Shown here piece after piece: positions 40,950-54,285 of a stretch of 64,000 bases of DNA. The stretch's first letter is position 1. Every line of letters begins with the position of its first letter. A program made the translations under genes and the position numbers. Source of the DNA: Lolium rigidum (lineage: Eukaryota > Streptophyta > Magnoliopsida > Poales > Poaceae); assembly GCF_022539505.1 (NCBI RefSeq), contig NW_025899905.1:308907-372906 (forward strand), given 5' to 3'. The notes beneath the pieces were generated by a model. That model did not search any database and had not been told where the DNA came from. It worked only from the letters and a program-made list of their open reading frames with translations.

Positions 40950-43165
40950 GTTGGCGCCCACCGTGGGGCATGAAGTGGCGCTTGCTGGACTTCACATTCG
41001 GGCGGGCATTCTCGAGGTCGCCGGCGAGCGGACGGTGTCTGCGCTCGTGCAGCGCCTCTACTCCATGGACTTCATCGACGACAAGGCGGGCTGCTTCGCC
41101 AACGGCGGCATCTTCCCCAAGAACGGTCGCGTCATCGAGTTCGGCAGCCACCGCGTCTACTTCGGCACTGTCCCTGTGCGCCAGCGCCTCTCGCCGGTGC
41201 TGGTGGCGCCGGATCCACCAAGGTGGCTCTGTGCTGGCCGTGCTGCCGGCAGCGTCGAGGTGATGATGGCTGGCGCGGTCGGCGCAGGCAAGGACGCTGC
41301 GGATGAAGGTGCTGGCCGTGCGACTTCGACCCGTGCGGCCAAACCGCCGCTGGAGCGCGACACTGGCGCTGCGGGAGCATCTTCCGCACCACCGGAAACA
41401 CCACTCCAAGCGGCGATGAACGTGCTGGCGACGCCTGATACGTCCCCGACGTATCCATAATTTCTGTCGTTCCATGCTTGTTTTATGACAATACTTACAT
41501 GTTTTGATTGCACTTTATGATGATTTCATGCATTTTCCGGAACTAACCTATTAACAAGATGCCACAGTGCCGGTTCTCGTTTTTCTGCTCGTTTTTGGTT
41601 CCGAGAAAGGCTGTTCGGGCAATATTCTCGGAATTCTACGAAACGAAGACCAAACCTCCTATTTTTCCGGAAGCATCCAGAACACGAAGAAGAGTCGGAG
41701 AGGGGCCGGAGGGCCACCACACCATAAGGCGGCGCGGCCTGACCCGGGCCCGCGCCGGCACGTGGTGTGGCGCCCCAGTGCCCCCCGCGCCGCCTCTTCG
41801 CCTATAAAATCCCTTTCGACCTAAAAACACCGTAACTCTTGACGAAACTCCGAGAAAGACTCCGGGGCGCCGCCACCTTCGCGAAACTCCAATTCGGGGG
41901 ACGAAGTCTACGTTCCGGCACCCTGCCGGGACGGGGAAGTGCCCCCGGAAGCCATCTCCATCAACGCTATCGCCTCCATCATGCTCCGTGAGTAGTTCCC
42001 CCATGGACTACGGGTTCTAGCTGTAGCTAGTTGGTATTCTCTCCCCCATGTACTTCAATACAATGATCTCATGAGCTGCCTTACATGATTGAGATTCATC
42101 GATGTAATCGGTGTTGTGTTTGTCGGGATCCGATGGATTGTTACGTTATGATTGTCTATCTACAAAGTTTATGAAGTTATTGTTGCTGCAATCTTGTTGT
42201 GTTTAATGCTTGTCACTAGGGCCCGAGTGGCATGATCTTAGATTTGAGCTCTATACTTATTGCTTAGATTGTATCTACAAGTTGTATGCACATGTCGCTG
42301 TCCGGAACCAATGGCCCCGAAGTGACGAAATCGGGACAACCGGAGGGGATGGTAGTGATGTGAGGGACACATGTTTTCACGGAGTGTTAATGCTTTGCTC
42401 CGGTACTCTATTAAAAGGAGTACCTTAATATCCAGATAGTTTCCCTTGAGGCCCGGCTGCCACCGGCTGGTAGGACAAAAGATGTTGTGCAAGTTTCTCA
42501 TTGCGAGCACGTACGACTATTATTGGAAAACATGCCTACATGATTAATGATCTTGATATTCTGTCTTAATGCTATTTCAATCCTATCAATTGCCCGACTG
42601 TAATTTTTCACCCAACACTTGTTATTGGAGAGTTGCCACTAGTGTAGATAGCTGGGAACCCCGGTCCATCTTTCATCATCATATACTCGTTCTATATGTC
42701 AACTGTTTTCTGGTGCCATTGCTCTCATATTACTCGCTATCGCTTTGTGTTACTGTTACTATTGCTCTCATATCACTGCTACTTTCACATCACCCCTGTT
42801 GCTAGTGCTTTTCTAGGTGCAGCTGAATTGACAACTCAGTTGTTAAGGCTTATAAGTATTCTTTACCTCCCCTTGTGTCGAATCAATAAATTTGGGTTTT
42901 ACTTCCCTCGAAGACTTTGCGATCCCCTATACTTGTGGGTCATCAAGACTATTTTCTGGCGCCGTTGTCGGGAGGCATAGCTCTACTCATAAGTTCACCT
43001 GGGGAGTACACTCTACCTCTCTCTCTACTTTTATTTTATTTTGTTTTGCTAGTTTACTTTTGTCTAGTTTACTTTTGCTTAGTTTATTTTTGTCTTGTTT
43101 TATTTGTCTCATGTACCCAAAAATCCATAAAAATTTGAAAAACCAAAAAATTAAAAACTGCTGTT

Positions 43166-44500
43166 ATGGGAGAACCAACAACCTACTTGGAGCTTATAGA
43201 ATGTTATAATTGTTATAGAGAATCAAGAACTGGTAAAATAATGAGTGCTATGATAGAAAAATTGAATACAATTGCTAAAATCTTGCTTGAACGCCATGAT
43301 ATAAACTGTTGCTCTCAACAGGATACTAAACATCTTAAATTTCAATGTGGCTTTAGTGAGGAATTTTTAATTAAGAACTATAATCGGAATTGCTATATTC
43401 ATTATGGGTTCGAAGAGGTAGAACAATTTGTCTTATTTATGGGAGCCTCCGAGATAGAATCCTTCATGGTTGAGAATTATGAAACTTGTGTTGTTTGTAA
43501 GGACCTTAAAGATTATGTCTCTACTATCCTTAATTCTTGCATAGAATGCTACAGTAGGAATCCTTATATCCTTGATTATAAAGAGAGACACATTAATGCA
43601 CAAGAATGCACTCACAATTTGCAGGAACCTGTGGATGAAAAAGAGGAGGAAATTGATGAACCTGAATGCCCATTGGATGAAAAAGAAGAGGAGAGTGACG
43701 AACAAAAGGAGGAAGAATGGATTAGCTACCCATGCCAACCTTCTAATGAGAGTAACTCTTTATCCCTTACACTATTTGATTGTCCTCCATGCTTACCGGA
43801 AGAAGTTGAATGTTATGTTCCTGTGGATTCTCTTGAAGTATTGCCTATGAGTAAAACTTGTGAAAATAATTATGCTACTGTTATTTATGATAATCCATGC
43901 TACTTTGATAAATCTTATGATAATGCTTTGTTTGTGCCTGATGTCGAAATGCATGGTACTAAAGAATTTTGCTTGGCAAATGTTTATGATAAAGCTCTAG
44001 ATGATGGTCCTATGTTACTTGATAATATTAATTTTACTACTAATGAAAATGGGATTGGAGAGTTCTTGACTTATTCTATGAGTCCCATATCTATTGAGAT
44101 TGATCAACTACCTTGTTATATTATTAATAAAAGTAAGTTTGAAAGTTTTAATTCCACTATTCTTGAACTTGATAAAAATTATGTGCTTATGGATCATGAA
44201 AAGTATGCTGCATGTGATAGTTATATTGTTGAGTTTGTTCATGAAGCTACTGAAAATTATTATGAGAGAGGAAAATATGGTTGTAGAAATTTTCATGGTA
44301 CTAATACACCTCTCTATATGTTTAAAATTTTGAAGCTACACTTGTTTTATCTTCTTATGCTTATCACTTTGTTCTTCATGAATTTATTTGTGTACAAGAT
44401 TCCTTTGCATAGGAAGCATGTTAGACTTAAATGTGTTTTGGATTTGCCTCTTGATGCTCTCTTTTGCTTCAAATACTATTTCTTGCGAGTGCATCATTAA
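43166..44500 (+). CDS. 444-residue orphan ORF in element B, Cys-rich with C-terminal hydrophobic segment
   Basis: This intact ORF begins at ATG about 190 bases after the primer site, where gag is expected. It has no CCHC knuckle of standard spacing, no protease motif and no YxDD. Visible features are many cysteines (CYNCYRESR, CVVCKDLKDY, CIECYSRNPY, CPPCLPEEVECY) and an acidic repeat around residues 155-190 (DEKEEEIDEPECP, DEKEEESDEQ). A tyrosine- and asparagine-rich middle follows. A hydrophobic stretch of about 20 residues near position 390-412 (LFYLLMLITLFFMNLFVYK) is followed by a short basic tail. That layout could be a tail-anchored membrane protein. It could derive from an envelope-like ORF of Athila relatives, or from gag that has diverged beyond recognition. 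No stop or frameshift interrupts it. Confidence 0.6.
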   Translation: MGEPTTYLELIECYNCYRESRTGKIMSAMIEKLNTIAKILLERHDINCCSQQDTKHLKFQCGFSEEFLIKNYNRNCYIHYGFEEVEQFVLFMGASEIESFMVENYETCVVCKDLKDYVSTILNSCIECYSRNPYILDYKERHINAQECTHNLQEPVDEKEEEIDEPECPLDEKEEESDEQKEEEWISYPCQPSNESNSLSLTLFDCPPCLPEEVECYVPVDSLEVLPMSKTCENNYATVIYDNPCYFDKSYDNALFVPDVEMHGTKEFCLANVYDKALDDGPMLLDNINFTTNENGIGEFLTYSMSPISIEIDQLPCYIINKSKFESFNSTILELDKNYVLMDHEKYAACDSYIVEFVHEATENYYERGKYGCRNFHGTNTPLYMFKILKLHLFYLLMLITLFFMNLFVYKIPLHRKHVRLKCVLDLPLDALFCFKYYFLRVHH

Positions 44501-46943
44501 AAACTGCTGAGCCCATCTTAATGGCTATAAAGAAAGCAACTTCTTGGGAGATAACCCATGTGTTATTTTGCTACAGTACTTTGTTTTATATTTGTGTCTT
44601 GGAAGTTGTTTACTACTGTAGCAACCTCTCCTTATCTTAGTTTTGTGTTTTGTTGAGCCAAGTGAAGCCTCTAATCGAAGGTTGATACTAGATTTGGATT
44701 ACTGCGCAGAAACAGATTTCTTTGCTGTCACGAATCTGGGTCTAATTCTCTGTAGGTAACTCAGCAAATTATGCCAATTTACGTGAGTGATCCTCAGATA
44801 TGTACGCAACTTTCATTAGTTTTGAGTTTTCTGATTTGAGCAACGGAAGTATTTTATTAAAATTCGTCTTTACTGGCTGTTCTGTTTTGGCAGATTCTGT
44901 CTCTGTTTTTTGCATTGTCTCTTGTGGACTTTAAGCGAGGTTTTCTAGATGTGGAGAGCTGTAGCTAATGTTTTATTGAGTTCTTTCAATGTGCCACTAC
45001 AGGACCAAGGTGGATTCAAATTTTTTGAGTACTAACCCCTCTAATGAAGTTTATGAGAAGTTTGGTGTGAAGGAAGTTTTCAAGGGTCAAGAGAGGAGGA
45101 TGATATATGATCAAGAAGAGTGAAAAGTCAAAGCTTGGGGATGCCCCGTGGTTCATCCCTGCATATTTCAAGAAGACTCAAGCGTCTAAGCTTGGGGATG
45201 CCCAAGGCATCCCCTTCTTCATCAACTTATCAGGTTCCTCCCCTGAAACTATATTTTTATTCGGTCACATCTTATGTGCTTTACTTAGAGCGTCTGTATG
45301 TTTTATTTTTGTTTGTGTTTGAATAAATTCGGATCCTAGCAATCCTTGTTTGGGAGAGAGACACGCTCCGCTTTTTCATATGAACACTCGTGTTCTTCGT
45401 TTTACTTTTAATGTTCAATGATAAAAGTTGGAAGCTATTGCACTTATTTATATTTGGTTGGAAACAGAAAATGCCTCATATGTCTTGGATAATTTTACAC
45501 TTGGCAATTGTTTTGAGCTCTCAAGTAGATCATGATTAAGTTTTTTCATGTAGTCTAAGCCTATTAGTGGAGAACTACTGTAGAGCTTGTTGAAATTGGT
45601 TTGCATAATTGATCTCTCTTAAGGTCTAGATATTTTCTGGTAAAAGTGTTTGAACAACAAGGAAGACAGTGTAGAGTATTATAATGCTTGCAATATGTTC
45701 TTATGTAAGTTTTGCTGTACCGGTTCATACTTGTGTTTGCTTCAAACAACCTTGCTAGCCTAAACCTTGTATCGAGAGGGAATGCTTCTCGTGCATCCAA
45801 AACCTTGAGCCAAAACCTATGCCATTTGTGTCCACCATACCTACCTACTATGTGGTATTTCCTGCCATTCCAAAGTAAATTGCTTGAGTGCTACCTTTAA
45901 ACAATTCAAAATTTATCATCTCTGATTTGTGTCAATGTTTTATAGCTCATGAGAAAGTATGTGCTGTTTATCTTTCAATCTTGTTGGGCAACTTTCACCA
46001 ATGGACTAGTGGCTTCATCCGCTATCCAATAATTTTGCAAAAAGAGCTGGCAATGGGATTCCCAGTCCCAAATTAATTAACCAAAATAGACACTCCTCCA
46101 TGGTATGTGATTGTTGGACGGCACCCGAGGATTCGGTTAGCCATGGCTTGTGTAAGCAAAGGTTGGGGGGAGTGTCATCATCATAATAAAATTAAAATAA
46201 AAGGGCACTCCTTCATGGTATGAGATTGTTGGCAGGCACCCGAGGATTCGGTTAGCCATGGTTTGTGAAAGAAAGGTTGGAAGGAGTGCCACCCAAAAAT
46301 AAAAATAATTCATGGGAGCCGCTTTTGAAGGTTTTTCTAGCAAGGGGGTTAGAGTGCCCACTACCATTCGTTGACAACAACAAACACCTCTCAAAACTTT
46401 ACTTTTATGCTCTCTTTATGTTTTCAAAACCAAAGCTCTAGCACAAATATAGCAATCAATGCTTTCCTCTTTGAAGGACCTTTCTTTTACTTTATGTTGA
46501 GTCAGTTTACCTATTTCCTTCCATCTTAGAAGCAAACACTTGTGTCAACTGTGCATTGATTCTTACATACTTGCATATTTGCATTCATCATATTACTTTG
46601 TGTTGACAATTATCCATGAGATATGCATGTTACAAGTTGAAAGCAACCGCTGAAACTTATATCTTCCTTTGTGTTGCTTCGATGCCTTTACTTTGAACTT
46701 ACTGCTTTATGAGTTAACTCTTGTGCAAGACTTTTGATACTTGTCTTGAAGGTATTATTCATGAAAAGTTTTGCTATATGTTATCTACTTGTTAGAAACT
46801 ATAGATCATTGCCTTGAGTCACTTCATTCATTTCATATGCTTTGTAATAGTATGATCAAGGTTATGTAAGTGCATGTCACTACAGAAATTATTCTTTTTA
46901 TCGTTTACCTGCTCGGGACGAGCAGAACTAAGCTTGGGGATGC
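44501..46943 (+). repeat. Shared 3' internal region of element B
   Basis: Homologous to 10781-13216 of element A and the corresponding part of element C, including the AAGCTTGGGGATGC motifs and the hairpin at 45194-45214. It has a local tandem duplication near 46095-46150 and 46205-46270 (a block with GGCACCCGAGGATTCGGTTA, about 110 bases apart). No ORF of note. Confidence 0.8.
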
Positions 46944-49900
46944 TGATACGTCCCCGACGTATCCATAATTTCTGTCGTTCCATGCTTGTTTTATGACAAT
47001 ACTTACATGTTTTGCTTGCACTTTATGATGATTTCATGCATTTTCCGGAACTAACCTATTAACAAGATGCCACAGTGCCGGTTCTCGTTTTCTGCTGTTT
47101 TTGGTTCCAGAAAGGCTGTTCGGGCAATATTCTCGGAATTCGACGAAACAAAGACCAAACCTCCTATTTTTCCCGGAAGCATCCAGAACACCGAAGAAGA
47201 GTCGGAGAGGGGCTAGAGGGCCACCACACCATAAGGCGGCGCGGCCTCGACCCGGGCCCGCGCCGGCCGTGGTGTGGCGCCCCGTGTGCCCCCTGCGCCG
47301 CCTCTTCGCCTATAAAATCCCTTTCGACCTAAAAACACCGTAACTCTTGACGAAACTCCAGAAAGACTCCGGGGCGCCGCCACCATCGCGAAACTCCAAT
47401 TCGGGGGACAGAAGTCTCCGTCCCGGCACCCTGCCGGGACGGGGAAGTGCCCCCGGAAGCCATCTCCATCAACGCCATCGCCTCCATCATGCTCCGTGAG
47501 TAGTTCCCCCATGGACTACGGGTTCTAGCTGTAGCTAGTTGGTATTCTCTCCCCCATGTACTTCAATACAATGATCTCATGAGCTGCCTTACATGATTGA
47601 GATTCATCTGATGTAATCGGTGTTGTGTTTGTCGGGATCCGATGGATTGTTACGTTATGATTGTCTATCTACAAAGTTTATGAAGTTATTGTTGCTGCAA
47701 TCTTGTTGTGTTTAATGCTTGTCACTAGGGCCCGAGTGGCATGATCTTAGATTTGAGCTCTATACTTATTGCTTAGATTGTATCTACAAGTTGTATGCAC
47801 ATGTCGCTGTCCGGAACCAATGGCCCCGAAGTGACAGAAATCGGGACAACCGGAGGGGATGGTAGTGATGTGAGGGACACATGTTTTCACGGAGTGTTAA
47901 TGCTTTGCTCCGGTACTCTATTAAAAGGAGTACCTTAATATCCAGTAGTTTCCCTTGAGGCCCGGCTGCCACCGGCTGGTAGGACAAAAGATGTTGTGCA
48001 AGTTTCTCATTGCGAGCACGTACGACTATTATTGGAAAACATGCCTACATGATTAATGATCTTGATATTCTGTCTTAATGCTATTTCAATCCTATCAATT
48101 TCCCGACTGTAATTTGTTCACCCAACACTTGTTATTGGAGAGTTGCCACTAGTGTAGATAGCTGGGAACCCCGGTCCATCTTTCATCATCATATACTCGT
48201 TCTATATGTCAACTGTTTTCTGGTGCCATTGCTCTCATATTACTGCTACTGCTGCTGTGTTACTGTTACTATTGCTCTCATATCACTACTACTTTCACAT
48301 CACCCCTGTTGCTAGTGCTTTTCCAGGTGCAGCTGAATTGACAACTCAGTTGTTAAGGCTTATAAGTATTCTTTACCTCCCCTTGTGTCGAATCAATAAA
48401 TTTGGGTTTTACTTCCCTCGAAGACTGTTGCGATCCCCTATACTTGTGGGTCATCAACGCCCATCGCACAGAACATCGACCCGGCTGCGGCTCAGGCGGA
48501 GCTGGAGGCACAACGCCAGAAGCTGCTCGCGAACGGCGCCGACATCGTCCGGGCGCAGCGCGAGCTGAACCTAACCCTACGTGAGTACAACGCTGCCCAT
48601 GGCTTTGCTTCTATTAGTGCTCATGCTGCTAGGATACCGGAGAACCGGCTTAAGGCTCGCAATCTAGATCAGGATTTGCGTAAGGAAATTCTTGCCGGCA
48701 AAAGTACCTCTGCATCTGTGAGCATCGTAGAGAAACCTAAGTATAGTAGCCCGGATAAAACTATAAAAGCTGCTAAGGCTGCAATAGAGCTGTGTGAGTC
48801 GCTTTCCGGAGATGCTTTGGCAAAACAGCAAGAGCGTGTTAGAGAGCTGCTGGAAACCATCGAGCAGCAGAATGCTGAGCAGCTCGCTAAGCTGAACAAG
48901 GTTGCGGCTTCAAAATCCGCGCGTTCAACAAAGAATGCCGGAAGCAAGTCCCATGGGCAGGCCTCGCCCCCCCATCCGGACAGAAGGAGAGAAAAAGAGA
49001 TAAACGCACAGCAGATGACTGTGTACGATCCGGTTCTTGCCGGAAAACAACAAGCCGGGCAACACGATGCCGGTAGAAAAAGCCAAGGGGCAGATCGAGG
49101 CTACGCCAAAGGAGGCTATGCCGAAAACAATCATGCCGGTAGGTATGAAACCGGGCAAAACTATCGAGCTGCAAGGGCAGCGTATGATGAGGAGGAAATG
49201 CTTCCCCCGAGGTACCGGCAGGCAAGGGCCGCGGTACCGGAACGTTACGATGAAGCTGATTCGACAAGACTCACCGCTTACCGGAACCCATTGGGAGAGC
49301 GCGTGGGAGAAAGACACCTGCCAGAACAGGATGTGAGGCACCGTCTGGATAGAGTATATTTGTCTGAAATGATCGAGGCAGAGGGTCCTCCGGGTCCAAA
49401 ATGTTTTGGCCCAAGGATCATGAAAGAGGAACCACCAGTTCGCAACTTCCAGTTGCCCCGTGACACCAAAACATATGATGGCACCACTAAGCCGGAAGAT
49501 TGGCTCGCGGATTACGTGCCCGCGGTATACGTCGCTGGCGGCGGAGGAACCGTAGCTGGAGGAGGAAACCGGCGTTGGGCCGTGAGAATTGTGCCAACGT
49601 TTCTGGTGGGACCGGCAAGAATCTGGCTGAAGAACTTGCCGGCAGGAAGCATAAATGGTTGGTTGGACTTTGAGGAAGCTTTTGTGAGTAATTTCAGCAG
49701 CACATACCGGAGGCCCAACAGGCCTCAGCAGCTCGCTTTGTGCGTGCAGCGCCCGCAGGAAACAGAACGGGATTACCTGACCCGGTGGAACTCCATTAGA
49801 AACTCCTGTGAGGGGGTGATAGAAGCGCAAGCCATAGCTTGGTTCTGCAATGGATGCCGCAGAGGTTCGTCGTTGTGGCAAAAGCTACAGCGGAACATGC

Positions 49901-52900
49901 CGGTAACTTTAGCGGAGATGATACGTGTGGCGGATAACTACGCATTGGGAGACCCAATGCAACCGGCGGTACAAGCTGAGCCGGAACAATCAAACCCGCC
50001 TCAGCAGCGCCAAGAGCAATACCGGGACAACCGGAACAACAAGAGAAGGGAAGAATTCCCGGATCGAAGGTACGGTCCGCAGCAAGTTGCTGCTGTGCAA
50101 GAAAACTCTGATGCCAGCGGCAGCCAGAGGCAGAAAACCGGAGCACATCTATGGGCGGGTCCTAAGAAGCAATGGGTCGAAAAGAAACCCTGGGGCCAGA
50201 AAAAGAATTGGCAAGAACCTGTGAAATACACCATGGAAGCCGCCATGGATCAACCTTGTCGGTGGCACACGCCGAATCCGGCTCACCCGTCAAACCATCT
50301 GACGAAGGACTGTTCTTGGACCAAGTACTTGATGCTCAAGGGAGCAGTAAAAGATGCGGAGGCACAAGGGTGCTCCACAATGTTACCACCATCTCAAGAT
50401 ATGCTGCACCAGCATCAACTGCCACCACCACCACCGCTTACCGGAGCCAATGCTCTACCGGTGCAGCCTCAGCCAAACCGGCAGCAGCATCAGCAAGTTC
50501 ATCAGGTGGGAGAAGGCAATGGCCAACCACCTCCACCGGCACCTTTGGGCCGGAACGTTTACGCTGATCCGGATGTGTGCTGTGTTGTGTTCGTTACCGA
50601 GCCAACAGACAGGCAGAGCCTACATCGCCGTTCCATGGAAGTGAACGCGGTGATGCCGGCAGTACCAAAATACATGCTGTGGTCAGATCAGGAAAATCTC
50701 CTGGTCGTTCAAGGATCACCCCAGAGTAATGCCTAATCCGGGTGGTTACGCTCTCGTGGTAGACCCAATCATGCAAGGGCCAACGACTCGCGTCAAGTTC
50801 AGCAAAGTGCTGATAGACAATGGGAGCAGCATAAACATAATGTACCGGCACACCATGCATACGCTGGGCATAACAGAAAACATGCTTCAGCCAACTGCGC
50901 ACTGGTTGGAAAAGTCCGGGTGGATGTGTCGTTTGGAGGACGTGACAATTGCCGGGTTGAAACCATTGAGTTCGAGGTGGTGGACCTGGATAGTCCTTAC
51001 CATGCACTACTGGGGAGACCGGCATTGGCAGCTTTCATGGCCTCGACCCACACGGCGTATCTCAAGATGAAGATGCCGGCACCTCGTGGACCCTTAACAG
51101 TGGTGGGAAACTACAAGATTTCGCTAGAAACTGCTTCCGCCGGATCAAACCTGGCAGAATCGCTGGTGATCGCAGAGGAAAAAAGAAGGATGCAAACTGC
51201 GGTTGCGTTGGCTCAGTCTTCACAGTTGAGCTTAGCGGCAATGAGTGCAAGCTTGAGCGCACCGGAGTTCAAGCCGACAAAAGAAACAAAGGACATCGTG
51301 CTGGACCCGGCTTTCCCTGAGCGTACCATTCGTATCGGTGCCGGCCTCAGTGAGGCATAGGAAAGCGCGCTCGTCAGCTTCCTCCGTGAGAATCGGAATA
51401 TCTTTGCCTGGTCTACAGAGGACTTGGTAGGTGTTCCGAGGGAGCTGGCTGAGCACTCTTTGAATGTCCGGAAGGATGCGAAGCCGGTGTGACAACCCTT
51501 ACGCCGGTTTGCTGAGGATAGGAGGAAAATCATTGGAGAAGAAGTGACAAAGTTGTTGGTTGCCCGTTTCATCGTGGAAGTGCTGCACACTGAGTGGCTA
51601 GCCAATCCGGTGCTGGTCGAAAAGAAAAAAGATGAAAACCTCGAAGCAAAAGCTCCAAAGGTGTGGCGCATGTGCATCGACAACACCAACCTGAACAAAG
51701 CTTCCCCAAAAGATCCTTTCCCTTTACCGCGGATCGATCAAGTGATTGATTCCACTGCCGGGTGTGAGTTGTTGTCTTTCCTGGATGCTTATTCCGGTTT
51801 CCACCAAATCCCCTTGAAAAAGGAAGATCAAATAAAAACTGCGTTCATTACCCCGCACGGGGCTTATTGCTATGTCACTATGCCTTTTGGTTTGCGCAAC
51901 GCTGGTGCAACGTACCATCGCTGTATGCAAAAGTGTTTGTTTGATCATATCGGAAAAAATGTGCAAGTCTATGTGGACGATGTCGTGGTAAAAACTAAGG
52001 CAAAAGAAACCTTAATCGACGATCTCCGGCAAACATTCGATAACTTAAGAAGATTCCGGATGAAACTTAATCCGGCAAAATGCACCTTCGGTGTCCCTGC
52101 CGAGCAAACGCTTGGCTTTCTCGTATCAAGCCGGGGCATTGAGGTCAATCCGGTAAAGATCCGGGCAATCGAAAGAATGACAATACCGCGAGATCTTAAG
52201 GATGTACAAAAGTTTACCGGAAGCTTAGCATCGCTGAGCCGGTTAATAAGCAGGTTGGGAGAAAAGGCCTTGCCACTCTACGCTCTGATGAAAAAATCCG
52301 ATACGTTCGTCTGGACCCCTCAGGCAGACGCGGCGTTTAAAGAGCTTAAAACAATGCTAGCGTATACGTCTCCGACGTATCGATAATTTCTTATGTTCCA
52401 TGCCACATTATTGATGATATCTACATGTTTTATACACATTATATGTCGTATTTATGCATTTTCCGGCACTAACCTATTAACGAGATGCCGAAAAGCCGAT
52501 TCGTTGTTTCTCGCTGTTTTTGGTTTCAGAAATCCTACAAAGGAAATATTCTCGGAATTGGACGAAATCAACGCCCAGGGTCCTATTTTTGCACGAAGCT
52601 TCCAGAAGACCGAGGGGGAAAGGAAGTGGGGCCACGAGGCGCCGCCACAACAGGGCGGCGCGGCCTGGACCCTGGCCCAGCGGCCCTGGTGTGTGGGGCC
52701 CTCGTGTGGCCCCCCCGCGTTGCCCTTCCGCCTACTTAAAGCCTTCGTCGCGAAACCCCCAGTACCGAGAGCCACGATACGAAAAACCTTACTGAGACGC
52801 CGCCGCCGCCAATCCCATCTCGGGGGATTACGGGAGATCGCCTCCGGCACCCTGCCGGAGAGGGGAATCATCTCCCGGAGGACTCTTCACCGCCATGGTC

Positions 52901-54285
52901 GCCTCCGGAGTGATGAGTGAGTAGTTCACCCCTGGACTATGGGTCCATAGCGAGTAGCTAGATGGTTGTCTTCTCCTCATGTGCTTCATTGTCGGATCTT
53001 GTGAGCTGCCTAACATGATCAAGATCATCTATCTCGTAATTCTATATGTTGTGTTTGTCGGGATCCGATGGATAGAGAATACTATGTTATGTTGATTATC
53101 AATCTATTACCTATGTGTTGTTTATGATCTTGCATGCTCTCCGTTATTAGTAGAGGCTCGGCCAAGTTTTTGCTCTTAACTCCAAGAGGGAGTATTTATG
53201 CTCGATAGTGGGTTCATACCTCCATTAAATCCGGGACAGTGACAGAAAGTTCTAAGGTTGTGGATGTGTTGTTGCCACTAGGGATAAAACATTGATGCTA
53301 TGTCCGAGGATGTAGTTATTGATTACATTATGCACCATACTTAATGCAATTGTCTGTTGTTTTGCAACTTAATACTGGAAGGGGTTCGGATGATAACCTG
53401 AAGGTGGACTTTTTAGGCATAGATGCATGCTGGATAGCGGTCTATGTACTTCGTCGTAATGCCCAATTAAATCTCACAATACTCATTATATCATGTATGT
53501 GCATTGTTATGCTCCCTCTATTTGTCAATTGCCCGACTGTAATTTGTTCACCCAACATGCTATTTATCTTATGGGAGAGACACCTCTAGTGAACTGTGGA
53601 CCCCGGTCCATTCTTTTACATCGAATACAATCTACTGCAATACTTGTTTTACTGTTCTTTGCAAACAATCATCATCCACACTATACATCTAATCCTTTGT
53701 TACAGCAAGACGGTGAGATTGACAACCTCAATGTTTCGTTGGGGCAAAGTACTTTGGTTGTGTTGTGCAGGTTCCACGTTGGCGCCGGAATCTCTGGTGT
53801 TGCGCCGCACTACATCCCGCCACCATCAACCTTCAACGTGCTTCTTGGCTCCTCCTGGTTCGATAAACCTTGGTTTCTTTCTGAGGGAAAACTTGCCGCC
53901 GTACGCATCACACCTTCCTCTTGGGGTTCCCAACGGACGCGTGTTGTACGCGTATCAAGCTCTTTTTCTGGCGCCGTTGCCGGGGACCTGAAGAAAAGTT
54001 ACACCACAGAGATTTCTAACTCCCACGTCAACAGCTCTTTTTCTGGCGCCGTTGCCGGGGAGATCAAGACACACTGCAAGGGGAGTCTCCACAATCCAAT
54101 CTCTTTACTTTGTTTTTGTCTTGCTTTATTTTATTTACTTTCTTGTTTGCTGCATTATATCAAAACACAAAAAAATTAGTTGCTAGCTTTACTTTATTTA
54201 CTGTCTTGTTCTCCATATCAAAAACACAAAAAAATTAGTTACTTGCATTTACTTTATCTAGTTTGCTTTATTTACTACTGCTAAA

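Larger units (their letters stand above)
41436..48456 (+). mobile_element. Element B: complete non-autonomous Athila-type retrotransposon
   Basis: LTRs are 41436-42945 and 46944-48456. The flanking target duplication is ACGCC (41431-41435 and 48457-48461). The tRNA-Asp-type primer site at 42957-42974 reads TGGCGCCGTTGTCGGGAG, with an internal C-to-T change and one G fewer in the G run. AAGCTTGGGGATGC abuts the 3' LTR. TATA boxes (CTATAAAAT) are near 41802 and 47310. The interior carries one 444-codon ORF and the shared 3' internal region but no polymerase. The LTRs are nearly identical by eye. Confidence 0.95.
40970..50736 (+). pseudogene. Element D gag, split by element B
   Basis: The gag frame runs 40970-41435 and resumes after element B at 48462, ending at TAA 50734-50736. 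The rejoined codons (LATP then IAQNID) restore an unbroken frame. The N-terminal part has a conserved-looking region (GERTVSALVQRLYSMDFIDD). After a long charged linker, the Retrotrans_gag domain lies at about 49440-49960 (RNFQLPRDTKTYDG, then ARIWLKNLPAGSINGWLDFE). A zinc-knuckle-like CRWHTPNPAHPSNHLTKDC is near 50260. A one-base insertion near 50693 separates gag from the protease frame, which was originally continuous. Gag would form the particle shell and bind element RNA. The exact start codon is unclear because the frame is open from before the primer site. Confidence 0.82.
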
